From assembly GCA_031277235.1 (NCBI GenBank), contig JAITMT010000182.1, positions 1 through 5,181 of the forward strand: a DNA stretch of 5,181 nucleotides. The letters are read 5' to 3'. This document shows, piece after piece, positions 1 to 5,181 of the stretch. The position numbers were made by a program, and so were the translations under genes. Position 1 is the first letter of the stretch. Every line of letters begins with the position of its first letter. Source of the DNA: Tannerella sp. (lineage in GTDB: Bacteria > Bacteroidota > Bacteroidia > Bacteroidales > Tannerellaceae). Under the pieces are notes generated by a model. The model was not told the DNA's origin. It did not search any database and saw only the letters and a program-made list of their open reading frames with translations.

Positions 1-380
1 TTCCAAACCTCGCCGCCCCAGCTGGACGTGCCTTCCGAAAGCGATTTATACAGAAACTGTCCGTCCTTATCATATTGAAAATAACCAAATTCGCTACTTC
101 CGCCGACATAAATCCGATCATCGAAAATCCGGACGGAGCGCACAATTTTGTTGCGAATCTGATGAATCATCCAGCCCGTGCCGTCAAATTCGAGCAGTCC
201 GTTGGTATTGGCGGCATAGATCCAGCCGTTGTCCGGCGCCTGTGTCAAGCCCCAGTTCTGAAAGCCGGCTTTGTACGTACTGCGCTCGTAATTCACCACC
301 TTTTGCTGCCACATCGGAGCGGCGAAGCAGGTTGTGGATGCTATCAACAGCGCTATGATTTGTTTTGTCATAACATTCAT
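1..380 (-). CDS. Propeller-type (reg_prop) sensor/transcriptional regulator, N-terminal part, runs off the left edge
   Basis: Reading the minus strand from ATG at 380 gives an open frame to the window edge (126 codons, no stop). The first ~22 residues (MNVMTKQIIALLIASTTCFA) form a Sec signal peptide: a Lys, a hydrophobic run, then an A/C-x-A type cleavage site before APMWQQ. Then come motifs typical of the first blades of the beta-propeller in Bacteroidales sensor/regulators: YKAGFQNWGLTQ, IYAANTNGLLEFDGTGW, VRSVRIFDDRIYVGGSSEFGYF. In that family the propeller is periplasmic, followed by a Y_Y_Y domain, a membrane segment and a cytoplasmic part, either LuxR-type HTH or histidine kinase. Those parts lie outside the window, so one-component versus hybrid two-component cannot be decided. 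An in-frame alternative start lies at 371. No strong Shine-Dalgarno is seen; the bases before ATG are an A-rich run, common in this phylum. A promoter about 300 bases upstream (679-709) points at this gene. Confidence 0.8.
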   Translation of the reverse strand, partial: MNVMTKQIIALLIASTTCFAAPMWQQKVVNYERSTYKAGFQNWGLTQAPDNGWIYAANTNGLLEFDGTGWMIHQIRNKIVRSVRIFDDRIYVGGSSEFGYFQYDKDGQFLYKSLSEGTSSWGGEVW

Positions 381-678
381 TTTTTTTGAAGATTTGAAGA
401 TTTGAAAATTGTACCTCGTCCTGCTCCTTTTTGTTCCGCAGAAGCAATATACCGGTAGAAAAACGGCTTGATGCCACTACAGCGTACTTACGGCACGCAC
501 AAACGGATGGGCAATCCCTTTTCCGGCAATATTCTGTCCATGACGGAACATTTTTTCAGAAAAATATCAAAGAACTTGATGGTCTTGCCTTCGATGGAGG
601 AGTGTCCTAAGGACGGGGCGGTTGAAACAGCAATTGTTCAAATATATTCGAATCTTCTTTTTTAATAAATTTGTTCTG
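381..678 (-). other. Gene-free leader upstream of the propeller regulator
   Basis: About 300 bases between the promoter at 679-709 and the regulator start at 380 hold no gene I can recognise on either strand. On the minus strand there are two overlapping short frames with ATG: 477-551 (24 codons, begins MFRHGQNIAGKG) and 488-541 (17 codons, begins MDRILPEKG). Neither has a good ribosome binding site. Plus-strand frames here show no family resemblance. If the promoter is real, this stretch is an unusually long 5' untranslated leader, or carries a small RNA or uORF, or is a further decayed remnant beyond the IS30 fragment. The sequence alone does not separate these. Confidence 0.4.
385..408. 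repeat. 8-base tandem repeat, three copies, just before the regulator start
   Basis: Two exact copies of TTTGAAGA (385-392, 393-400) are followed by a third with one change (TTTGAAAA, 401-408). On the coding (minus) strand the array sits directly upstream of the ATG at 380, where the ribosome binds. A change in copy number would shift the distance between any upstream element and the start codon. Confidence 0.7.
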
Positions 679-709
679 CAAAGATAATGCTTTTCATCGG
701 TAAATCAAA
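679..709 (-). promoter_or_regulatory. Bacteroidota-type promoter toward the propeller regulator
   Basis: On the minus strand TTTG (709-706) is followed by exactly 19 bases and then TATCTTTG (686-679), matching the Bacteroidota TTTG-N19-TAnnTTTG consensus. Transcription would start near 672 and run toward the regulator at 380. The -33 box lies within an imperfect dyad at about 698-716 (CGG-T-AAAT, loop CAAA, ATTTCCG), which could be an operator or chance. The promoter lies just outside the IS30 transposase remnant. Confidence 0.7.
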
Positions 710-733
710 ATTTCCGGGATTTTTATTGGAAGG

Positions 734-747
734 GTAGTTTCAACTAC
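734..747. repeat. Short palindrome spanning the stop of the transposase remnant
   Basis: GTAGTTTCAACTAC is a perfect 6-base inverted repeat around TC. It covers the stop codon (742-740, minus strand) of the IS30-like reading frame. Its position suggests it is part of, or next to, the right end of the former insertion sequence. There is no T-run after it on the minus strand, so it is not a convincing terminator. Confidence 0.4.
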
Positions 748-970
748 TGAATGCAACTTTTATTTCTGCAAAGACAGGAAGAAAATCTCTTTTGGATGAA
801 TAAAAATTTAATCCGGCTCCCGGTCTGCTGTTTAATTTATACTGTATCTGTTTGATTTGTTGATTATTAAATGTATCAAAATCTGTCATTTCCTGTAAAC
901 TGACTGTTTTCCTGCACTGTATGATATTGATAATCAGCGTGTGAACTCTTATTAGACGATTGGATTGCAT
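740..970 (-). pseudogene. Degraded C-terminal fragment of an IS30-family transposase
   Basis: The frame encodes 76 residues, of which about 23-76 resemble the extreme C-terminus of Bacteroidota IS30-family transposases: TDFDTFNNQQIKQIQYKLNSR, then LNFYSSKRDFL, ending KVAFSS. In the family the usual form is TDF, helix, KLNxRPRxxLxFxxPxxxFF and often a final KVAFA-like tail. Here the second Arg of RPR and the Pro of the last motif are lost. The family's DDE core, including the catalytic Glu in the ENTNG motif, is absent; the ~22 residues before the match look scrambled. Full-length family members are roughly 300-400 residues, so this is a remnant. It starts only three bases after the toxin gene's stop and is in the same direction. 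The match is from family recall, not a search; a small unrelated gene is the alternative. Confidence 0.55.
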
Positions 971-986
971 ATTTCAGACGATTGGA
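954..986. repeat. 11-base direct repeat at the toxin / IS-remnant junction
   Basis: AGACGATTGGA occurs at 954-964 and again at 976-986, a 22-base period. The second copy contains the toxin gene's stop and final codons (PIV-stop on the minus strand); the first lies just beyond, in the remnant. IS30 elements make only 2-3 base target duplications, so this is not a simple target-site duplication. Confidence 0.65.
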
Positions 987-1669
987 AATTCCTTGTAAAA
1001 ACGTAACAGCGTGATGATTTCGGAGCGGAGTTTATTTCGGATAAAGGTCTTCAATTGGGGATTGACCAATTCACCCAATCCGTCAAGCATACTTTTGTTC
1101 GGCAGATTTTCTATCGTATCAATACAATCTTGCACATAATCCGGCAAACTTTTTCCCATTCTTTGCTCAATAATCATTTGATTGACAGGAGTTTGTTTGC
1201 TCATCAAAAACCAGCAATCAAAGATATCACGATTCACAACGCTGTGTCTGTCAAGCAAGGCGCAGAGTTTGTGTGAAAACATATCCCGCAAACACATCGT
1301 TTTCATACTGATACCCAATAAATTACGGATATCGTACTCGCTGTTGTCTTGCCGGTTTGAAAATTCGATTTTTAACTTCCTCTGTTCCTTTTCATAATCA
1401 AGCACAACAATTCCGCCGAAAAACTTTAACGCCTCATCGTCTATCTTGCCGTATTTCAGGGCAATTTTACGAATTTTCCGATAGACAATTTCGCCTTTTT
1501 CGGGCTGCAAAAGATTGAAATCCAAATCAACTGAAAAACGCGGCAGTTCATAAAAAAACATCAATGCCGTACCACCCTTAAAACCCAGACAGACAGAAAG
1601 TTCAGCGTCAGTATAGATATTTTTCAACACCTGCGTTATATAGAATTTGTGTTTAATTGTATCTATCAT
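974..1669 (-). CDS. abiEii: AbiEii-type nucleotidyltransferase toxin
   Basis: A 231-residue protein of the AbiEii/AbiGii toxin family (nucleotidyltransferase superfamily, as in MenT). The nucleotidyltransferase signature is intact: GGTAL at 32-36 followed by SVDLD at 46-50, whose two Asp should bind metal. After this come the beta-strand KLKIEFSNR (98-106), the RDMFSHKLCALLDR helix (128-141) and the conserved NRDIFDCWFL (146-155). In AbiE systems the toxin is a cytoplasmic enzyme that arrests growth, and related MenT toxins modify tRNA with nucleotides; the target here is unknown. ATG at 1669 is chosen over a TTG two codons upstream. The gene overlaps the end of the antitoxin gene by 17 bases, the usual antitoxin-first coupling. 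Composition is AT-rich (many Lys, Ile, Asn) compared with metF and the VIT gene, consistent with transfer. Length is in the family's shorter range and no lesion is seen, so it is probably functional. Confidence 0.85.
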   Translation of the reverse strand: MIDTIKHKFYITQVLKNIYTDAELSVCLGFKGGTALMFFYELPRFSVDLDFNLLQPEKGEIVYRKIRKIALKYGKIDDEALKFFGGIVVLDYEKEQRKLKIEFSNRQDNSEYDIRNLLGISMKTMCLRDMFSHKLCALLDRHSVVNRDIFDCWFLMSKQTPVNQMIIEQRMGKSLPDYVQDCIDTIENLPNKSMLDGLGELVNPQLKTFIRNKLRSEIITLLRFYKEFPIV

Positions 1670-2216
1670 CTTCAAATAATTTAATCACACGTTTTTCAAG
1701 CGTTTTCGAGTTATATACGGACAATAATCCCTTTACTTTCTTTTTGTTCAAAATATGCAGATTATCAAAATAATATCTACTGTTCAAATATAAAATATCC
1801 AAAAAAGCGCGTTCCGGCGTGGCAATATTAATATTGTCCCTGTTCAAAATAATACCCGCCGTATTTATCAAAATTTCGCCTTTTATTTGCCGGTAACGAA
1901 AGGTTTGGTTCTTGATTTCCGTCTCCCGCGTAAGGTACGAAACATTGGTTATTGCGCTATCGTATTGAAAAATAACGCCTGCACGCTGCAACACGTATTC
2001 GAGTGAAATGTAAGTCGGCGGGTAGAGCAGACAAGCCAATTCTTCAGGTTTGTATCCTTTTTTGGCATAAAAACCCCTGCGCGGATTCAGCAATTTTCCG
2101 CTTTTTACATAGTAATTCAGTATTTTGTACAACGTGTCGTCTTTTTCTTTATCCAACAGTAAGGCAATATCATTGATTCTGAATACTGTACGGGAATTTT
2201 TATACAATTCCAACAT
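1653..2216 (-). CDS. abiEi: AbiEi-type antitoxin / transcriptional repressor
   Basis: A 187-residue protein with the layout of AbiEi-family antitoxins. A winged helix at about 1-52 (SRTVFRINDIALLL, then LYKILNYYVKSGKLLNPRRGFY with the basic wing) precedes a C-terminal domain carrying LLYPPTYISLEYVLQRAG (63-80), SYLTRET (93-99) and ATPERAFLDILYL (132-144), all characteristic of the family. In studied AbiE pairs this protein represses its own promoter through the N-terminal domain and neutralises the toxin through the C-terminal domain. The start at 2216 is chosen because AAGGA lies 7 bases upstream and family members begin near this point; an in-frame ATG at 2243 would add nine hydrophilic residues. 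A strong promoter lies at 2273-2303. The end overlaps the toxin start, implying translational coupling. AT-rich like its partner. Confidence 0.85.
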   Translation of the reverse strand: MLELYKNSRTVFRINDIALLLDKEKDDTLYKILNYYVKSGKLLNPRRGFYAKKGYKPEELACLLYPPTYISLEYVLQRAGVIFQYDSAITNVSYLTRETEIKNQTFRYRQIKGEILINTAGIILNRDNINIATPERAFLDILYLNSRYYFDNLHILNKKKVKGLLSVYNSKTLEKRVIKLFEDDRYN

Positions 2217-2272
2217 TATATTTTCCTTTTTTTCACCAACCATACATCCAATTTTTTTAGATTATCAGTTCG

Positions 2273-2303
2273 CAAAAGTAATCATTTTTCACAAACCGGC
2301 AAA
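2273..2303 (-). promoter_or_regulatory. Promoter of the AbiE toxin-antitoxin operon
   Basis: On the minus strand TTTG (2303-2300), exactly 19 bases, then TACTTTTG (2280-2273): a full match to the Bacteroidota TTTG-N19-TAnnTTTG pattern. Transcription should start near 2266, giving a leader of about 50 bases before the antitoxin ATG at 2216. The promoter is packed into the 103 bases between the antitoxin and VIT genes. No clear inverted-repeat operator for the antitoxin is visible; GTGAAAAA occurs twice on the minus strand (near 2285-2293 and 2228-2236), but this could be chance. Confidence 0.75.
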
Positions 2304-2319
2304 ATATTTTTCGGGAATC

Positions 2320-3039
2320 TTAACTCAATCCGAAACTTGTTCCGAAAAGATAGCCGATGAAAGCCGTGATTCCCATCGCCGCCGTCCCCCAGAAACAAAT
2401 GCGCACAACGCTTTTCCACACATTGGAACCGCCTGTTTTGGCAGCCACGATACCCAGCGAAACCAGAAAAATGATAGCGAAAACATATTGACTCGGAACC
2501 ATATAACGAATCGGTGCAAAAATCGAGACTAAAAACGGCAAAATACCTCCCGCTACAAACGAGGCGAGCGACGCCAGCGCTGCCTGCATCGGCTTTGCCT
2601 GCGTTATGTCGTTGATTCCCAGTTCATCGCGGGCGTGGGCTTCCAGCGCATTGTGTTCCGTCATCTGAATCGCCACCTGTTTCGCCAAATCTTGCGTTAA
2701 GCCGCGCTGCGCGTAGATTTGCGTCAATTCCTCCAATTCTTCTTCGGGCGTTTCTTCCAGTTCCCGCCTTTCGCGTTTCAAATCGGACTGCTCGATATCG
2801 GACTGGGAACTTACGGAAACGTATTCTCCGGCAGCCATTGACAGCGCACCGGCAACCAGACCCGACAATGCCGATAAAACAATGGCGGTTCTGCTGCTCG
2901 AAGCCGCCGCCACGCCGATCACCAGACTTGTGGTGGAAAGAATACCGTCGTTAGCGCCCAATACCGCCGCCCGCAACCATCCGCTACGGTCGGTGTAATG
3001 CTTTTCTATAAAACTGAAATGACCTCCGTGTAAGTTCAT
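2320..3039 (-). CDS. VIT1/CCC1-family Fe(II)/Mn(II) transporter
   Basis: A 239-residue inner-membrane protein of the vacuolar iron transporter family, which moves Fe2+ or Mn2+ out of the cytosol, probably against protons, and protects against metal excess. Family features are clear. The N-terminal HYTDRSGWLRAAVLGANDG leads into TM1 (about 22-45); TM2 (about 52-75) runs into SMAAGEYVSVSSQ. A charged cytoplasmic region (about 80-150) rich in Glu, including EETPEEELEELTQIY and TEHNALEAHARDEL, corresponds to the metal-binding domain. Three further helices follow at about 155-178, 183-203 and 209-233. Asp31 in TM1 and Met68 in TM2 sit where the plant VIT1 structure places transport-path residues. 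The gene begins 3 bases after the rhuM stop, so it is almost certainly co-transcribed with it. No own promoter is seen. Metal specificity cannot be told from sequence. Confidence 0.9.
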   Translation of the reverse strand: MNLHGGHFSFIEKHYTDRSGWLRAAVLGANDGILSTTSLVIGVAAASSSRTAIVLSALSGLVAGALSMAAGEYVSVSSQSDIEQSDLKRERRELEETPEEELEELTQIYAQRGLTQDLAKQVAIQMTEHNALEAHARDELGINDITQAKPMQAALASLASFVAGGILPFLVSIFAPIRYMVPSQYVFAIIFLVSLGIVAAKTGGSNVWKSVVRICFWGTAAMGITAFIGYLFGTSFGLS

Positions 3040-3042
3040 AAA

Positions 3043-4071
3043 TTATTTATTTTCAAGTAATTTCATAGTCCGATCAAAATCCGATTCAAAAATGCGGTCT
3101 TGAATGGGACGGTATTTTTCAAATTCGTTTTCGGCATGTTGCTTGGCAAGCGCGGCGGTAATATTACCCGCATTTTCCAGCAAATCCCTACCGTTTGCCT
3201 GCAAAATCAAATCCAAATGCTTTGCCCAATCTTCCATCGTGAGCGGAACGCGTCGTTTCGCATATTCTTCGGCAAAATCCAGATAACCGCTGACAATACG
3301 TCCAAGCGACTCCAACTCGCTCTCCGTCAAGTAGTTTTTGGCAATTGCCACGTCCGTTTTCACAATTTTTCCGTTTGGCGATTTTTCCCATGAAGTCAGC
3401 CCCATGTTTTCCTTATTGTGATCGGCTCGCGTGAAAATCAATTCGGCGGCAGTATGCTTATGCACGGCGTAGTGTATTTTATTCTGGACTTTGGCAAAAA
3501 ACTCTTTGGTCGTGGGCGATTCGGGATTATAATCCATGGCAGTAGCGTATATATCCGTGATTTTCTGATAGAAACGCCGTTCCGACAAGCGAATTTCGCG
3601 AATTTCGGCAAGCAGATGTTCAAAATAATCTTCGCCCAGAAACAGACCGTTTTCCATCCGTTTGCGGTCAATGACGTAGCCGCGAATGGCAAAATCACGC
3701 AAAACGGAGGTTGCCCACTGGCGAAACGCGGTTGCCCGTCGGGAATTTACACGGTAGCCAACGGCGATAATGGCGTCGAGGTTGTAATGTTTTACCATTC
3801 GGCGAACTTCGCGATTGCCCTCGTGTTGAACTACCGAGAAATCCTCGGTAGTTGAAATCTCGTTCAATTCACCTTCAGAATAAATGTTTTTCAAATGTAA
3901 ACCGATATTATCAATCGAAGTATCAAACAGCTTAGCCATAAGCCGTTGCGTAAGCCAAATCATTTCATCCTGAAATCTGACTTCAATTCCTTCCGCCTGA
4001 TTCTGATTGGTAAAAATCAGAAATTCGGCAGCGCTGTTGCGGATTTGTAACTTTTTATTCTGTTTGCTCAT
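3043..4071 (-). CDS. rhuM: RhuM-family protein (virulence_RhuM)
   Basis: A 342-residue member of the RhuM family, first named from Salmonella pathogenicity island 3 and widespread in mobile and accessory regions; its biochemical role is not established. Visible family hallmarks: the N-terminal VRFQDEMIWLTQRLMAKLF (31-49), which looks like a DNA-binding, phage Bro/KilA-type segment; SVVQHEGNREV (79-89); HYNLDAIIAVGYRVNSRRAT (95-114); FRQWATSVL (116-124); and in the C-terminal half TRADHNKENMGLTSW (214-228). The domain set is complete and near the family's usual length. ATG at 4071 is chosen; a TTG seven codons upstream is in frame but would overlap the metF stop. The gene begins 17 bases after metF and ends 3 bases before the transporter, so it is inserted in what reads as a single operon. 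A restriction or toxin-like role is possible but only suggested by the usual company of such genes, here including an AbiE pair downstream. Confidence 0.85.
   Translation of the reverse strand: MSKQNKKLQIRNSAAEFLIFTNQNQAEGIEVRFQDEMIWLTQRLMAKLFDTSIDNIGLHLKNIYSEGELNEISTTEDFSVVQHEGNREVRRMVKHYNLDAIIAVGYRVNSRRATAFRQWATSVLRDFAIRGYVIDRKRMENGLFLGEDYFEHLLAEIREIRLSERRFYQKITDIYATAMDYNPESPTTKEFFAKVQNKIHYAVHKHTAAELIFTRADHNKENMGLTSWEKSPNGKIVKTDVAIAKNYLTESELESLGRIVSGYLDFAEEYAKRRVPLTMEDWAKHLDLILQANGRDLLENAGNITAALAKQHAENEFEKYRPIQDRIFESDFDRTMKLLENK
3829..3853. repeat. 10-base perfect inverted repeat inside rhuM
   Basis: AACTACCGAG (3829-3838) and CTCGGTAGTT (3844-3853) form a perfect 10-base stem with a 5-base loop (AAATC). 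It lies in the coding sequence for STTEDFSVV, residues commonly found at this place in RhuM proteins, so part of the symmetry may come from coding constraint. A strong hairpin in the mRNA or a protein-binding site are alternatives. Confidence 0.6.
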
Positions 4072-4088
4072 ATTATAAATGTCATCTC

Positions 4089-5042
4089 TCAATAAATCTT
4101 CCGCGCAATGCGTCGGACGCTCTCGGTAGCCATAAAAGTGTAGAAATGAATGCTTGGTACGCCGTTCTTAATGAGGTCTTTGCATTGCATGACGCTCCAT
4201 TCGACACCGACTTCAACGGCTTCCGTGTCGGTCTTGCAGTTACGCAGTTCGGACGCCAGAGGCTCGGGGATTTCGGAGCGGAAAATTTTGGGCAGTACCG
4301 TCAACTGATTTGTAAAAACGATGGGTTTAATGCCCGGAATAATCGGGACGATAATGCCTTCGGAGCGAAGCCTTTTCACAAAAGCATAATATTTTTCATT
4401 TTTGAAAAACATCTGGGTAACCAGATAATCAGCGCCGTTACGCACTTTTTCCTTCGCGTAGAAAATATCTGAATCCATGTCAGGCGCGTCCTCGTGTTTT
4501 TCGGGATAGCAAGCCATTCCGTAGGAAAACGGCGTGTCAATACCTTCAAACGTGCTTCCGTCCAGCGCGGCGCCCCGATTGAAATCGTTCACCTGAGCCT
4601 GTAATTCCGTGGCGTAATTGTGGTACAATGAGGGATTTAGACCTTCTTCCAGATTCTTGGCATCGCCCCGCAAAACCAGCAAATCGTGCACGCCCAGAAA
4701 ATTCAGGTCAATCAGCGCATATTCCGTTTCTTCCCTGGTGAAACCCTTGCAGATGACATGCGGCACGGCGGTGATTCCGTATTTGTTCTGAATCGCCGAA
4801 GCAATCGCCACCGAGCCGGGACGCCTGCGGATATTGACGCGGCTAACCGTACCGTCCGGGTTCGTTTTTTCGATAAATTCGCTGTGATGCGAAGTGATAT
4901 TGATGTATTTGGGGTCAAATTCCGTCAATTTGTCAATAATATCATAGATTCGGTTGATACTGTTGCCCTTCAACGGCGGCAAAATCTCAAACGAAAACGC
5001 CGTTTTTTTACTGTCTCTGATGTGGTCAATCACTTTTTTCAT
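4089..5042 (-). CDS. metF: Methylenetetrahydrofolate reductase [NAD(P)H]
   Basis: A 317-residue cytosolic FAD enzyme that reduces 5,10-methylene-THF to 5-methyl-THF, the methyl donor for methionine synthase. The TIM-barrel landmarks are in order: FEILPP (18-23) with the catalytic Glu19; NITSHHSE (48-55); VPHVICKG (93-100); LLVLRGD (121-127), whose Asp corresponds to the one near the flavin N1; YPEKH (179-183); TQMFF (209-213) with the substrate-binding Gln; PGIKP (236-240); and IHFYT (298-302). Length is normal for bacterial MetF, without the eukaryotic regulatory domain. The start ATG at 5042 follows a TAnnTTTG box by about 24 bases, leaving no room for a SAM riboswitch. metF is transcribed divergently from ilvE and probably leads an operon with rhuM and the VIT-family gene, a pairing with no obvious metabolic logic. 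Confidence 0.95.
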   Translation of the reverse strand: MKKVIDHIRDSKKTAFSFEILPPLKGNSINRIYDIIDKLTEFDPKYINITSHHSEFIEKTNPDGTVSRVNIRRRPGSVAIASAIQNKYGITAVPHVICKGFTREETEYALIDLNFLGVHDLLVLRGDAKNLEEGLNPSLYHNYATELQAQVNDFNRGAALDGSTFEGIDTPFSYGMACYPEKHEDAPDMDSDIFYAKEKVRNGADYLVTQMFFKNEKYYAFVKRLRSEGIIVPIIPGIKPIVFTNQLTVLPKIFRSEIPEPLASELRNCKTDTEAVEVGVEWSVMQCKDLIKNGVPSIHFYTFMATESVRRIARKIY

Positions 5043-5065
5043 GCGTGAAAATAATATTTATCCGG

Positions 5066-5073
5066 CAAAGGTA
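5066..5073 (-). promoter_or_regulatory. metF: -7 box of the metF promoter
   Basis: TACCTTTG on the minus strand matches the Bacteroidota TAnnTTTG box, about 24 bases before the metF ATG. At 19 bases upstream there is TACT, not TTTG, so the -33 element is weak or missing. The box is extended by GC (TTTGC), as often seen in the phylum. Confidence 0.6.
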
Positions 5074-5094
5074 CGAAAATAATAAAAAAGTCAG

Positions 5095-5102
5095 TATATT
5101 TG
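5095..5102 (+). promoter_or_regulatory. ilvE: -7 box of the ilvE promoter
   Basis: TATATTTG on the plus strand fits TAnnTTTG and lies 30 bases before the ilvE ATG. No TTTG is present 19 bases upstream (TACG there). The expected -33 position overlaps the metF -7 box, and the reverse is also true, so the two divergent promoters share DNA. Confidence 0.55.
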
Positions 5103-5132
5103 TGGTCTCGAATGTCAATAATTTATAAGTAT

Positions 5133-5181
5133 ATGGAAAATATAAACTGGTCGGAATTGCCTTTCGGTTACATGAAAACCG
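5133..5181 (+). CDS. ilvE: Branched-chain amino acid aminotransferase, first 16 codons, runs off the right edge
   Basis: The frame from ATG at 5133 reads MENINWSELPFGYMKT and continues beyond the window. This closely resembles the N-terminus of Bacteroidales IlvE proteins, where an (I/L)(D/N)W segment is followed by a GY(M/V)KTDYNVR stretch. IlvE is a cytosolic PLP enzyme transferring the amino group between glutamate and the branched-chain keto acids, the last step of Ile, Leu and Val synthesis. Only 16 residues are visible and none are catalytic, so the call rests on recall of this N-terminal signature. A -7 box lies at 5095-5102 and the leader would be about 25 bases. Divergent from metF. 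Confidence 0.65.
   Translation, partial: MENINWSELPFGYMKT

Noticed and set aside
184..477. 97-codon minus-strand frame overlapping the propeller regulator
   Set aside because: It is a different frame from the one encoding the signal peptide and propeller motifs, which continues open to the window edge.
468..665. 65-codon plus-strand frame in the gene-free leader
   Set aside because: No ribosome site, no promoter on the plus strand and no similarity to a known family; the minus-strand promoter suggests transcription goes the other way.
2297..2316. Possible terminator hairpin after the VIT-family gene
   Set aside because: The stem (CCGG/TCGG flanking A/T) is imperfect with almost no loop and no T-run, and it overlaps the -33 box of the AbiE promoter.
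734..3853. Shared GTAGTTGAAA string at the IS-remnant palindrome and the rhuM hairpin
   Set aside because: Only ten bases are shared and the flanks differ completely; treated as coincidence.
3418..3855. 145-codon plus-strand frame opposite rhuM
   Set aside because: Antisense shadow of a well-supported RhuM gene; no recognisable domain and no promoter on that strand.
4686..5048. 120-codon open frame on the plus strand opposite metF
   Set aside because: It lies wholly antisense to metF, whose motifs are unmistakable, and its translation is Arg/Phe-rich without family resemblance.
5043..5066. SAM riboswitch before metF
   Set aside because: Only about 24 bases lie between the -7 box and the ATG, too short for any known SAM-binding RNA.

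Overview
The window looks like a chromosomal segment of a Bacteroidota bacterium, most likely Bacteroidales. Three points support this. The three best promoters have -7 boxes of the form TAnnTTTG, and two of them also have a TTTG exactly 19 bases upstream, which is the phylum's sigma-ABfr pattern. The left-edge gene starts like the large periplasmic sensor/regulators with 'two-component regulator propeller' repeats common in Bacteroidales. The few codons visible at the right edge match the start of Bacteroidales IlvE. No tRNA, rRNA or CRISPR array was seen.

All complete genes are on the minus strand. From the right edge, ilvE (plus strand, only the first codons present) diverges from metF across a 90-base gap holding two back-to-back -7 boxes. 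metF (methylenetetrahydrofolate reductase) is followed after 17 bases by a RhuM-family gene, and that after 3 bases by a VIT1/CCC1-family Fe/Mn transporter. The three appear to form one transcription unit. Next comes a separate, clearly more AT-rich toxin-antitoxin module of AbiE type: AbiEi-like antitoxin and AbiEii-like nucleotidyltransferase, overlapping by 17 bases, with its own very good promoter at 2273-2303.

Directly behind the toxin gene lies a degraded C-terminal piece of an IS30-family transposase, with an 11-base direct repeat at the junction. Past it is a second near-perfect minus-strand promoter (679-709), then about 290 bases without a recognisable gene, then the start of the propeller-type sensor/regulator, which runs off the left edge.

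The picture is a housekeeping pair (metF/ilvE) next to accessory cargo: RhuM, AbiE and an IS remnant. No clearly new system is proven. The points most worth a second look are the rhuM gene embedded between metF and the metal transporter, the AbiE/IS30 junction, and the long leader with tandem repeats before the sensor/regulator gene.
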